Shown one piece after another: positions 33,713-46,318 of a stretch of DNA of 64,000 bases. The notes below the pieces were generated by a model. The model saw only the letters and a list, made by a program, of their open reading frames with translations. It made no database searches and was not told where the DNA came from. Position 1 is the first letter of the stretch. Each line of letters starts with the position of its first letter. A program made the position numbers and the translations under genes. The stretch comes from Trema orientale (taxonomy: Eukaryota; Streptophyta; Magnoliopsida; Rosales; Cannabaceae), in assembly GCA_002914845.1 (NCBI GenBank), contig JXTC01000012.1, positions 44,909 through 108,908 of the forward strand, in the 5' to 3' direction.

Positions 33713-36700
33713 GGTGGATAAGGAATGGATGTTGGTGGATAGACTATCGACCGAGTATGGAAAGGGAGTTGATAGCTTTTTGGAGTTTGCTATTAAAAAT
33801 GTCAAATATTCCAATTTAATTCCGTGCCCATGTATTAAATATGAAAATTTATAAAAGATAGGTGTTAAAAAGATAAAAGAACACTTATATTTCAATGGAA
33901 TAGATCAAAGTTACAAACAATAGATTTGGTATGGTGAAAAGGTTCCAATTACTGGATTTTCATCAAAAAAGGGTATAAGAGATGATTACGAGTTAAATTT
34001 AAATGATGATCTTTTTGAAATGATTGATGATGCACAGTATGAAACAGATGTAGATCCTATTAAGTTTCATTCATTATTTAATGATGCTGAGAAATCGATC
34101 TATCTGGATTGTACGAAATTTACAAAGTTATCTGCACTATTGAAATTGTATAATTTGAAAGCGAGACATGGATGGAGTGATAAGAGTTTTTTAAACTTGT
34201 TAGCTTTACTAGGAGAGATGTTGCCAAATGATAATGAGATGCCACCTTCCTTTTATAAGGCCAAAAAGACTTTATGTTCATTAGGTATGCAATATGAGAA
34301 AATTCATGCTTGCCTAAATGATTGTATTTTATATTGAAAGAAATTTAAAGATGCAATTTCTTATCCAGTATGTGATGAGTCTAGGTGGCAACAAAATAAG
34401 AATTCTGAAGAGATAAAGGGTGGAACTCCTACTAAAGTTTTGTGGTATATTCCTCCAATTTCTCGTTTTACCTATCTATTCCGAAATCATGACCATGCTA
34501 AAGATCTAACAGGGCATGCAAATGAGAGGATAGAAGATGGTAAACTTAGACATCCAGCTGATTCACTAGCTTGGAAAATAATAGAAGTGGCCTTCTTTTG
34601 GAAGTGATCTAAGAAATCTTCATCTTGGTCTGTCTATAGATGGTATTAATCCTCATACAACTCTAAGTAGCAAATACAGTTGTTGGCCTATAATGCTTGT
34701 AATCTATAATCTTCCTCTATGGTTATGTATGAAAAGAAAGTTTACACTTCTTACAATGTTAATATCAGGACCTAGACAACTGGTAATGATATTGATGTGT
34801 ATTTAGTCCCATTGATTGATGATTTAAATAGTTTGTGGAAAGATAGTGTGAAAGCTTATGATGCATATAAGGATGAAGATTTTACTCTCAAAACTATGTT
34901 ACTGTGGACAATCAATGACTTCCCTACATACGGGAATTTGTCCGGATTTTCTACTAAAGGATATAAAGCATGTCCTATTTGTGATGAGAAAACAAGCTGT
35001 CAATTCTTAACACATACTAGAAAATTGAGTTATATGGGCCATAGAAGGTTTTTACCTCGCAAACATGTATACAAAAATTGGAAAAAAGCATTTAATGGTC
35101 CTCAAGAATTTGAATTGGCCCCACAACTTTTAACTGGGACAGAGATACTAGAAACTGTTTCTAAACTCGAATTTAGGCTTAGAAAGGTTAAAATAAATGA
35201 TATCAATAAGAAAAGAAAAAGACCCAGTAATGTGAAGGTTGTAAAAACACAAAAGAGTTATTGGAAGAAGAAATCTATATTCTTTGAGTTGGAATATTGG
35301 CAACATTTACTTCTGAGACATAATTTAGATGTGACGCATATTAAAAAGAACATATGTGATAGTATAATTGGAACCTTATTAAATATTCCAGGAAAGAATA
35401 AGGATAGCATTAGTGCCTATATGGATCTTGTTGACATAGGTGTTCAGACAGAGTTAGCTCCTAGAGTGGGAGAGAAGCGAACATATTTACCCTCTGCTTG
35501 CTTTACATTGAAAAAGGAAGAAAAGCATCAATTATATCAATCCCTATTTAATGTAAAGGTTCTTGAAGGCTATTCTTCTAATATCAGAACATTAGTGGAT
35601 ATGAACAATTTGAAACTAGTTGGACTTAAATCTCATGATTATCATACACTAATACAACATCTGCTACATATAGCGATCCGGTCTATATTACCTAAAAATT
35701 TTCGATATGCAACCACCAGATTATGCTTATTTTTTAATAGAATTTATTCTAAGGTGGTCGATGTATTCAAGTTAGACGAACTACAATGTGAAGTTATTGT
35801 AACATTGTGCATATTCGAGCAGGTTTTTCTTTCTAGTTTTTTTGATATAATGATACATCTTACTGTACATTTGGTTAGAGAAGTGAAGTTAAATAGTCTG
35901 ATTTATTTGAGATGGATGTATCCATTTGAGAGATACATGAAAATTCTAAAAGGATATGTTAGAAATCGAAGCCAGCCAGAATGATGCATTATAAAGTGTT
36001 ATATCACAGAAGAAGCTATTGAGTTTTGTTCTAAGTATTTGGCAAATGTAGAAGCTATCGAAGTGCCCGCATTTTCAAATGTTAATAAAAGCATAAGTGA
36101 TGGTGTCTTATGTACAATTAAACGAGAACAACTAGACCAAGCATATCGTACTGTGTTACAAAATATAGCTGAAGTCCAACCTTTGATCGAGTAAGTTTTA
36201 TTGTGAATTAGATTTTCGTTGATTGAATGTTGAATTCTTTAATAATAGTAGTTTACTTTGGAGATGATTTGTTGAAGGGAGCATATAAATTGGATCAAAA
36301 TACAATTCCCAATGAAATCAAAAAGAGAGAAGTGGATCCATGATGAACATCATCGAACTTTTATTAGTTGGCTTCGCGAATGGGTAATTCCATTTAGTTG
36401 TTACAATTAATAGCTTTATTTCATTTTTTTCTCCTATTTTAGAGCATGACTACTAATATGTTGGGTTTTCTAATTTTTACTTTTGTATTTTAAATAGATT
36501 GTAGCTGAAATGAACAAGGTAACACAAAATGTATCTGATACATTGAAATAGATATGACGCGGACCATCATTGGATGTAATTAAATATCATGCTTACCAAG
36601 TTAACAGTGTTTTTTTTATCTTACGATAAAGAACAACCCAAAATAGTGGGGTAAGTATTATTGCAAAAACTATACAATTTTCAAGTTCCAAGGATAAAAA

Positions 36701-37123
36701 CCCAATAGAGAGTGATATGGTGTACTATGGCATTATCGAGGAAATTTGGGACTTGATTTTGTTACATTTTGGTTACTGGTTTTTATATGTCAATGGGTGG
36801 AGAGTAACCATTGGGTTAGAAAAGATGAGTTAGGCTTAGTTGATCTAAATTGGATAAGTCACAAGAATGATTCATTTATATTGGCAACACAAGCAAAACA
36901 GGTATTTTACATCAATGATCCACTTGATACTCGATGGTCAGTTGTTCTTGCAATAAAACTGAAAGAATATCAAAATTTAGGAGTTGAAGATGAGAACGAA
37001 ATACTTATTGCTCATGAAACATTCTCGAAAGGAATTTTGGTGGAGGCTTCGATAGAAGACATTAATAAAGGTGATGTTACATGTTTACGAGATGATGGTG
37101 AAGGTATTTGGATTGATAATTAA
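33713..37123 (+). pseudogene. CACTA transposase (Tnp2/TnpD type), decayed
   Basis: Domains in order by recognisable text: transposase-associated domain (EWMLVDRLS, IPCPCIKYENL, 33715-33930), Tnp2/transposase_21 (LSALLKLYNLKARHGWSDKSF at 34130, YSCWPIMLVIYNLPLWLC at 34680, FPTYGNLSGFSTKGYKACPIC at 34925), DUF4218 (DVTHIKKNICDSIIGTLLNI at 35330, MYPFERYMKILKGYVRN at 35920, ITEEAIEFCSKYL at 36005), and DUF4216 (LVDLNWISHKNDSFILATQAKQVFY, 36840). Interrupted by stops near 33853, 33925 and 34338, frameshifts around 34600-34797 and 36770, and a stop at 35982 where the family has Gly or Ala. Introns appear at 36193-36280 and 36385-36500. Several stops replace Trp by a G-to-A change. The longest unbroken stretch is 34797-35984. 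Confidence 0.88.
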
Positions 37124-37227
37124 AAAAAAAAAAAGAAACTAAAGAGGTATGAATCAAATAAGTTATATCTTTTTGTTTCATTTTTATATCTTTATGGATT
37201 GATGTTTTGTTTTTTTAAATATATAGA

Positions 37228-40134
37228 GACAACCAACTGGGGATGAAAGTAAACATTTAGCGAGCTTTTATGGCCTTATGGTTCGTCGTAAGATGCTAAT
37301 CAACATTGATAATTTGACGCTTGTACCAAAGGGCCTAAAAGATAAGCTTTGGCATATAATATTGGTATGAACTTGAATCTTTCTATTTCATATTTATTAG
37401 AATATATATTTTGTATTAACATTATTTCTTTTACATTATACGAAACATTTGTATTGGACTATAAAGTAAAAAAAGAAACCTTAAAAAATTGTTAGAAAAT
37501 GTGGAGAGATTTTAAGTCTAGGATTACAACTAAACTGATTTATGAGTATAGACATACTTGTCCAGAGTTATTAGAGTACCCTACAGCATCATATGCACCA
37601 TAGATTGAACCTAAAGTTTGGGATGAGTTTGTTAAGAAAAGACTAAGTGCAGAATGGGAACAAGCTAGGAAAGTACAATAAGAAAGAGCAACGAAAAATA
37701 AATATCCACATCGTATTTCTCGCTTGGGTTATGATGGATTAGAATCTAAGATTGAAAAAGAGGAGGGCCGATGTGGTATTGATAGATCCGAGCAATGGAG
37801 TAGAGGACGAGTTCCTAAAAAAGGAGGCCATACTGAGGAAATCAAAGTGATAGTTGATAGAATTGTAAGTTGCTTATTACAACATATTGATTATATTATT
37901 TTGTAATTTTGTTAAAAGTACAGCATAGTCTAATATTCAAATTCTGTACATGTTTTGTAGGAAGATTATAGTCAACAATTCCATGAGGAAAATCTCGATA
38001 TAGACAGTTCTAATGATATCTTAATAATGGTTTTAAGCACTTCTAAATATTCTGGATGTATACAGGGAATGGGATTTCACGTTAGCTACAAACAATATTT
38101 TCATTATCTGCTCCAACAAAGAAGCAACACCCATTTGATTTGAAACAATGGCAAGATGAACAAACAAGCAAGATGTAACAAATGCTTAAAGAACAAGAAG
38201 AACGGTTCAAAGCAGAAATTGCTAAGATTCAAGCACGACAACAAAATAATGTTGGTGGTTCTAATACAACTCCTTCACAGCCAGAAGTGCAAAGGGAAGA
38301 AGTACAACTACAAGAGATACATGTAGATCCAATGGTGGCTGTAGGAATGTCTTCATGACTCAAAAAAGTATGTTAACATGAGTCTCTCTCTTATTTGTTT
38401 ATTAATTACTTGTATTTATAAATTGTATTTGATTTTCTATATTGTAGAACCGACCATGCAAGCTCGTAGTGGGGTCTTGTGATAATATAATTACTTTAGG
38501 ACATGTACAAGAGTCAACCTCATCAACTATTATTCACAGCAGAGAATTGGGGGAGCATAATTTTCATGTATTTGCAGAGGTTGTTCATGAAGCTAGAGCC
38601 CTAATTCTTATTTCAAATCCAGATGATGATGCAACGTTGGTAGGTGATGCACTTGGATCGCATCTTGCATGGCCTAACATGCTTGTTATCTTGAAGATAA
38701 TTTGGTATGCAGACCCATTTTCCAAAGAAAGTCATGCTTTATTGAATTTTAATGTGAATTATTAACCTGTTTGTTAACATTTTATCATTTATTTAGATTT
38801 TAGGAGTTTAATAATATAAATAGGTAACAAACGGGGAAGAATAAGTCTTCAAAACTACATCCACCTCAAACACAAGAAAGAATATATCCACAAAGAAAGA
38901 AAGTAGAATCTGTTACACAAATACAGTTTAGAATTGATAGTGCACCAGTTTCTATAAGATTACTATTGAATACCATTCAAAAAGCAGATGAAGGTGTTGT
39001 TGTTCATGTTCCCTTTGATGAAGAAGTGTTTGGAGAATATTTTCGTTTCCCCGTGTTCAAAGAAGAAATAATTGAGTTTTGCATGTTACAAAAGATTGGG
39101 GCCATGCTATTACATTATACATGAGGTAAGAAGTTTATTTTTTTCACATATATAGTACTTCATATATATACATGTATCTATAGTTGGTAATTATATAATA
39201 CAACAGTTGATTCACATTGAATTTTGTACTTGTAGGCATTTACACCGTTTAGTGACCCAATATGGCTATCGTGATAGGTATATGTTCATGGATCCTAGTG
39301 CAATTGCTACAGAAGGTGGTCCATATGAGGATCGTACTATAAGCTTAGCAACCTGGATATTATCCATGGAGAATGAACATCAATTTTTAATTATACCTTG
39401 GAATTATGGGTAAGATTTTAAACTTAACAAATTCTCATATCAACTACTTTGGATATGAAATTAATTATTACATTATTAATAATCTTTATCATCAATTTTA
39501 TGAGCAGAGCACATTGGATGTTGCTTATCATTTATCCTCTCAAAGATTATGCATGGTTTCTAGATCTTCTCAGCTTAGCTCTCTATGAAGAAATTGGTTT
39601 AACAATGATCGAGTAAGTTCTCTGATAGTTATTTTGTTATAGTTCAGTTTCTATAGTATTTTTAGTTATGGTTGCTATTGCTAATCTTTTATTCTTGTGT
39701 TTGCGCGTTTCCAATTCAAAGTACATTCAACATATATAATATAGAAAAAGGGAAGCAAGGAAGACCAAATAGTCCGGTTTATAAGTTAATAAAGGTACTA
39801 AACTTGAATTAATAACACTTCTTGGGTGGAAGATTAATTAAAATTACTTATGTTTACTTTATGCTTATGAATAGTGCCCAAGACAACCGACAAGTGTTGA
39901 ATGCGGATTCTACATATGTAAATTTATGAGAAAAGTCATTAAACAAACCAATGTTAAATCATTTACCACAATGGTATGTAATCGTATGTTTTATTAGTTC
40001 TCTTCTAATTTAGAGTTTAATTGATTACTTTCTAACAAATAAGGTGTTTGAATTTGTAGTTTAATGGACAAAATTTCTACACAAAGGATGATATCAATGG
40101 ACTTCTTGAAGAGTGGGTCAAAGAACTAATATAA
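37228..40134 (+). pseudogene. CACTA second gene: En/Spm plant transposase-like plus ULP1 protease
   Basis: Exon-like blocks on the plus strand: a Ptta/En-Spm-type block (ESKHLASFYGLMVRRKM at 37247; WRDFKSRITTKLIYEY and KNKYPHRISRLGYDGLE at 37500-37760), a coiled-coil-like Gln-rich block (38170-38350), a DUF8039-like block (38465-38700), and a C48/ULP1-type cysteine protease (39207-40134). The protease keeps its triad: His 39512-39514 in AHWMLLI, Asp 39563-39565 in WFLDLL, Cys 39902-39904 in VECGFYICKF, with the oxyanion Gln at 39884-39886. Splice sites at 39973/39974 and 40059/40060 are good and a stop closes the frame at 40132-40134. The front half has stops (near 37600 and 37680). Whether a protease-only transcript is made is unknown. 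Confidence 0.8.
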
Positions 40135-40752
40135 TTTCTCATTTGAGGTTCTTAATATTTGTTCATTTAAACTATGTAATCTTTGATGATCATGTTAATT
40201 TGACTTAGAAAACTAATGTATATACTTAGTTTATAGACTATATGGATATGATCATGATCAAGTTATTATGTTAATTTAACGTTAGTATGTAAATTTATAT
40301 TTATACTCTATTTTATTTGAAATATTTTGGTGCATGTAATGGATTTGGATTACATTTATAAAATTTCAAGGGATAATATAGACAAATATATTAAAAATAC
40401 CCCCTAGAAATATGTACCACGGCGTTTATGGAGTGTCTTAAAAAATAACGTCCATTAGAATATCAAGGCGCTTTGATAAAGCTAAGAAAGCACCTTGGTA
40501 GACCTACCAAGGTGCTTTTTGAGTGCCTTAGTATCCTCGGATACCAAGGCACTTCTAAAGCGCCATGGAAGGCACTCTTGAAGATCTTCCACAGCGCCTA
40601 TTAGGCGCCTTGGTATCCGAGCATACCACGGCGCCTAGTCTTCCACGGCACCTAAAAGGCGCCTTGGTAGCTGGGGCCTATTAAGGCATCCGGAACCAAG
40701 GTGCGTTTTGGGGCGCTGTGAAAGGCTTTGAAAGGCCTTTTTTGTAGTAGTG

Positions 40753-41086
40753 TATTATTCTACGGAGTATCCCAAAATGGCAAATGGTATATTCTTTCAC
40801 AAAGTTTCTAGTAGTTTCAGAAGTAGCTCTTTTGAGGTCGATCACCTTAGACCACTTAGTAAAAATTTTTGTAGCAGCTAGAATCCAAATTTTTCCTATA
40901 ATAGGAGAAGATATAGGTCCAACGAGATTTATGAACTACACGTGGAATGATCATGGTGAATTGAAGCTTCCCATTTCGATAATGGGAGCATGGATAAAAT
41001 TAATATGCTTTTGGCAGGCATCACATTTTCTAATAAACTCCATGGCATTCGTTTCCATAGTTAGCCAATAGAAGCCAATGATGAGT
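40753..41086 (-). pseudogene. Ty3-gypsy integrase, N-terminal half
   Basis: Minus strand reads YWLTMETNAMEFIRKCDACQKH (zinc-binding C-X2-C of the integrase N-terminus), INLVGPISSP (first catalytic Asp position reads N here, usually DLIGP), KIWILAATKIFTKW and VKEYTICHFGILRRI. It continues in frame at 32111 beyond the CACTA element. Text resembles Tat/Athila-like plant gypsy integrases. Confidence 0.85.
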
Positions 41087-41089
41087 AGT

Positions 41090-42130
41090 TGCAAAATTTC
41101 TAAAGGAAATAAAGGAAACGAAGAAAAATGTTCTTATGATTGTAAATAATGTCTATGGTAAGCACAACGAAATATGTAAAATAAAGAAAGTTTTTTCTAT
41201 TATTATGAGTGATCTTGGTACATCAAAATCCAACAAATTATAAGAGGAAAAGTTTTAACACCTAAAATAACACTCCCAAAATTAACACACACAATTCTAG
41301 CCAATTTTTACTATTAGACCATCACTCATTCAAAATATTAATTAAAAAAAAAAAAAAGCCAGAGAGCTAGAGCTCTAATACTAACTTTCTGAAACAATTA
41401 ACTTGCTTGTCTTTGGAAAAGACCTTCTCGGCTGTGTCTATCCAATGAAGAAACCAAACCTATATAGATAAGGATAGCACTACATGTCCTAACTTTTGTA
41501 TCAAATTTTTTGTACTAACACAGGTGGCATGTAAGTTGTCACAATCTAATTGATATGTTAATACTTACCACAAATAGAATAAACATTATCATCAATTGAG
41601 TGGTGACAAATCACATGCCACATGTATTAGTATTAAAATTTTGGTACAAAAGTTGGTACCTCAAGCATTATCGTATAGATAAATTGGAAAGTGGATAATG
41701 AAAGTACTTGGACATATAGATATGATCCTCCTCCAGGTCACACGTATAGGAAGGAAACATCCTGGTAGTTTCCACATTTATGCTAGGTAAACACCTTTGA
41801 GATAATTAGGCCCAGTAGTAGTTTTGGAAATCCTTTTAGATTCATAGCAGTTTTTTATAGTTTTTTCAAAGCTAATAATTTTTCAGGAACTACCTTCCTT
41901 GAAAAGGGCCAGGTAACTTCGTAGTAGTTTGGGACTTTTGGACTAAAATGACATCTTTACGAATGTTTTGAAAAATGATTTTTCTAATAATGTCATAGTT
42001 GTAATGGAGTTTAAATAATTTGTGATTATAAAATTATTATTTTTTTAAGAATAATTTATAGTCACAAATTGTGAGACATTTTTGCTCAAGAAAAATCATT
42101 TTTTTGTCACTCCTCTAAAAGTCGTTTCCG
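41090..42130. repeat. Duplicated segment S, right copy
   Basis: Direct-orientation partner of 11826-12725, interrupted by the MITE at 41472-41673. It is immediately left of segment U of the B arm. No conserved coding frame. Confidence 0.85.
41472..41673. mobile_element. MITE (202 bp), Mutator-like
   Basis: Exact 9-bp duplication TATAGATAA (41463-41471 and 41674-41682). Terminal inverted repeats GGATAGCAC...AACTTTTGTA and CGATAATGC...AACTTTTGTA. Nine-base duplications are characteristic of Mutator-like elements. The 12.2-kb copy of segment S has the single, unduplicated target. Confidence 0.87.
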
Positions 42131-42159
42131 TCTAGATTACGACCAAAGTCGGGTCCATT

Positions 42160-43100
42160 TCCCTCGTAGCTTCGTAGGAGATTGATTCTTTGGGCTTGGG
42201 CTTTCGGCTTGGGCCTGAATAATGAACCGGTGTTAAATCTTCAATTGACGACTATGTTTTCGTTGGTAGACACGTTTGATCTTGAGCGTTTTTGGTTCAT
42301 CCTTTTATCCATGGGAGAGACTCATTTAGATTGCTTTTTATTGGTTTGAGAATACAATCTGTGATTAGCCTTTTGCCAATAAAATAAACCAGTAAATTTA
42401 AATGACTGTAGTTCAAATGAATAGGGACTATCTTTTTAAATGTTACTTCCTGGGATCTGGTTTTCCCTTTTTTTTTTTTTTTTTTCTTACTTCTCTCACT
42501 TCAATTTTTTTTTTTTACCTTTTGACTGTTTAAAAGAAACAGAAAAGGACAAGTCAAATTTTAAAATTAAAATAGTCTAATTTTCTAATAGTTAAACAGT
42601 CTGTTGCTTTGATTGGAGCCTTATAAGTTGTTTTAGAGTTCAGATCGACTGTTAGCTCTCTATGCCTGACATGCAGCTATGTGATTTCTTAATTTGGTGG
42701 AATATTTGGCTATGTGATTTTTCATACTATGGTGGAATATTTGTCTTTTTGTACGTGGCAGACAAATAGATTATATGTTCTATCAGTCTGTGACATTTGC
42801 AATAGAATGAGAGGACATAATTGCGTGCTTGGAGTTTAGCATATTTAGTTCTCATTGGAGTTCGAAATGTGCATATTTATGAAAAATTTTAAAATTTTGA
42901 ACTAAAAAAAAAGTTTCTTGAAGTAAATTTACTCGTAAGTGTAAGCATATATGAATATGATATGATGATGTTTTTATTTTAATCGTGAAAAGAATAAAGA
43001 TAAAAAAAAAAAACTTCAAATTTGAAACAAAATATAGTTGAACTTTCTATTATCATTCTCGTTTTTAGATAAATTTCTTTTTGATGGAAACTAACTTTGT
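42160..43100 (+). repeat. Upstream segment U, B-side copy
   Basis: Inverted partner of 22130-22827. At about 42170 it contains, uninterrupted, the site into which the gypsy element 22833-30154 went on the A side ('agcttcgtaggagattgatt' read on the plus strand). Confidence 0.88.
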
Positions 43101-44000
43101 TAAAGTCACCTTCTTTGTCAACAGTGTTTAATATTGTACCTAAATCACCATTTTGTGCAAGAATATTATTCACTTGTCTATTGGTAGGTGAATTAAAGCA
43201 TCTATTGGAAGATATTGAGTCGAGAACTATCTTGGTTACTAACGTGGACTCAAAAAAAAAAAAAAAAAAACCATGTAACATATTTCTTGTGCTAATAAAT
43301 TGGTTTGCACCGGTTTGTTAATATTTTCTAGAAACTCCGAGAATTCGCTGTTTTGTCTTATCTTAGCAAGCAGTATGGATTAATATTCTTAAACGACGGC
43401 ATTTATAGGCCTTGCCAACCACCAGTGCCTTAGATGTTGAGAAAATGGTTAATTTGTAACAAATGGTTGTTGAAAAGTCATGACTATATATGTTATATAT
43501 TTTGATATTAGGAAAGGAAAAAGAAAAAAAGAGAGTAAGTGATTTGGGTCAAATGGATGGTTGGAATTTGCTTACGTATGTGTTCTAAAGGGTGGTGGTT
43601 TGTGTTTGTTGCAGGAACATCTCAAATTGTGAAATGCTATGTTCCATGTTAGATAATTATCAGTACTGGGGCCAAATCTAAGACTTTCATTTGATATTAG
43701 TCTCTCTTTTTTTTTTTTTTTTTTTTTTTTGAGAGACATTTGATTTAGTCTTTTGTTTGCTTGGAAAGTTGTCATAAGACTTCGAAGTACGTTATAAAGT
43801 TTAGAATGATGACCACGTGTTACTAGGAAACCCTGAGATTGTACTACAATATGAACTTTAGTACAATTTAGTTGGGGGCCGAATCTGAAACTCATAAGTA
43901 AAGGCTATATTATTTTAAAATTTGAGTTTTTAGTGCTGAAGGCTGATTGGTACTTATGGCAGTACGCAATGGGGTTGGTGAGTTTAATTAGATCTGTACT

Positions 44001-44135
44001 ATTTCAGTATTTCCCAGGAAAGACTTGCATCATGCCTATATTACTATTTTTTATTTATTTTTTGGATAGTATCAGTATTTCCCAGGAAAGACTTGCATCA
44101 TGCCTATATTACTATTTTTTTTTTTTGTTTTTTTG
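44001..44135. repeat. About 68-bp tandem duplication
   Basis: The block 'cagtatttcccaggaaagac' through 'ttggatagtat' occurs twice in a row, differing mainly in T-tract length. Confidence 0.85.
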
Positions 44136-45339
44136 GATAGTATCATTTTTATACTATAAATATTAAATTTTAACAGTTCGTGACTTTGTTCTATTTATAT
44201 TTTTTGTTTTAGTTATTATTAAAATTGACACTTAGATTTAATATTTGTTACAAATTTATATCCTGATACTAATTTAGAACTATTAATTTACCAATATGAT
44301 TTAATACACTTATTCTCAGATGAGTTTTTACATTATTTATTTTCAATTTTTTAAACAGCATCCTAGTAAATTAACTACTCTAAATTGGCATCAATTATAA
44401 ATTTATAACGGATTTTAAATCTAAAAATAAAAATTGATAATAACTAAAACACAAGTTATAATTTGAATAACGTGTCAAAATAGAGAGTATAAAAATGATT
44501 ATCCCTTTTTTCCGTATATGATATATTGTTCAGTATGATTATGCTATAAATTTCCGTATAAGTTTTCTATTTCACATTCTTTTGATAAACTAATTTCTTT
44601 CGCTAAATATCCACAAAAAAAAAAAAAAATTAAAGATATTTCAATTGGGGTTGTAAATGAAGCAATGGGCACGTACATATTAATAATAGCATGATGATAT
44701 CTGCACCAAAACTAATGTAGGTTCGTAAGGATGCCAACTACCTAATAAGGGTTAATATGGACACTTTGTACCCACAGGGACTAAGCTTACCGCGCATCAA
44801 CAGGTAGATAGTTCTAATATTATGGACACTACACGAAGTATTAGTTTCTTAAGAAATTATAAGTAACAGACTAAGTCTTACGTAAGTCTCATCTAAAGTG
44901 CCACTTAATCTCATGTGATGAACTTACTCTTGGGTCAAAAAACCCTAGTAAATAAGTTCCAAAATTTTATTGGAGGGACAAGCAAAGGATAGGAAAAGGG
45001 CATGGGTGATTTGGGTCCTTACAAACAAAATGTGATAATTATGGAACATACCAGTAAATTATTCATTGTCAATGTTTACGCTATATAATCATTATAATTT
45101 TATAGTCTTTTTATGCTTAGCCCTCTTCTGGTAGTCTTCTCGATGAGATTTCTTCCACGTTGGATTTTTACCCTTTAGATTAGCGGTCTAATGAACTTCC
45201 AATTTGATTAATTTATTCATATAGTTTTATTTACGTCCATGAATTATTTACGTTCATATAGTCTATTAAACTAAAAGCCAAAATTTCCCTATTGAATTAT
45301 TTTAATAATCTGCGAACTAGATTAAATCAAACTAAAGGA

Positions 45340-45612
45340 TTTATCCCATTTTTGGCCCCCAAACTATAACCTGTATCCCATTTTGACCTTTGAACTTCAA
45401 AATGTTCCAACATTGATACTCGAACTTTTAGTTTTTTTCATTAATTTGGTCTCTCTGATCATTGCCAAAACGTTAGCTGTGAATAGAAAAAAGCACGAGC
45501 TAGTTAGTGGTATTAATCAATGTCCTTGTATCTTACCAATTGCATGCTTTCCGAGGAAAAATTGCTGATCTTAGGGGGAAACTATAAGCTCTTGGAGGGC
45601 AAATCCCATCTT
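45340..45612. mobile_element. Possible MITE
   Basis: Imperfect inverted ends: 'tcccatttttggcccccaaac' on the left and 'ttgccctccaagagc' in reverse complement on the right. No clear target duplication. Confidence 0.35.
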
Positions 45613-46318
45613 CATATGCTAACATCATTCTAGAAATTTTTAACACTCCAAGCAAAAAACATTGAAATAGCAAAGGCTGATTTTTGGGTCCTCCATATCA
45701 CTAGCATTTGTGTTTTGCAGGTTCGTATAACACTACAAGAAAATAGGAATAGAGTGAGGGTAGCATTAAAGCTCAATGTCGCTACTTTAGATCTAAAGTG
45801 GTGACAATATCCCTGCTTTAGAGTCGCCGCTAAAGGTTTCTGGTATAAATATCTAAAGCGACGATACATGTGGTCCCCGTAAAAGATAATTTATAGCGGC
45901 GCCAATTGTCCCCGCTAAAAGTCGACAAAAATACCATCTGGCAGACCAATAGTGGCAACAATTTCGCCGCTCTATGTTTATTTAAAGTGGTGACAACTAT
46001 CATTGCTTTGGGGCCAATTTCTTTTATTAAATAATTTATTAAATTGATAACCTAAAGCGGTGACAATTGTCGCTCCTTTATATAGAATTTCATTTTTTAA
46101 ATATTTAATTATTTAATTAAAATAATTATTTTTTATATATTTAATTATTAAACAATAAAAATTAATTGAAATTCAAATAAATAAAAAATATATTAAGGTA
46201 AAAAAATAATTTAATAATTAATAAAAAATAAATAAAGTAATATTTTAAATAGCATTGAAATTAAAAAGTGTTGTCAAAAACTAAAAATATATAAAGTTGT
46301 CTGAAAGTATAAAAGAGT

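Larger units (their letters stand above)
32112..40752 (+). mobile_element. CACTA (En/Spm) element, formerly autonomous (8.6 kb)
   Basis: Exact 3-bp target duplication TAT (32109-32111 and 40753-40755). Termini CACTACAAAAAA and, from the right, CACTACTACAAAAAA. Sub-terminal GC-rich repeats such as 'ggcgcc', 'ccaaggcgc' and 'gccgtgata' at 32140-32290 and 40410-40740. Two plus-strand gene relics inside: a Tnp2-type transposase (33713-37123) and a second gene with a ULP1-type protease domain (37228-40134). It splits a gypsy integrase on the opposite strand. Confidence 0.92.
43100..45730. other. Spacer on the B arm, no gene
   Basis: AT-rich with poly-A/T tracts (43251-43269, 43708-43730). A tandem duplication lies at 44001-44135. 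A probable MITE-like inverted pair sits at about 45340-45612 ('atcccatttttggcccccaa' against 'gagggcaaatcccat'). No exon-like sequence seen. Confidence 0.45.
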
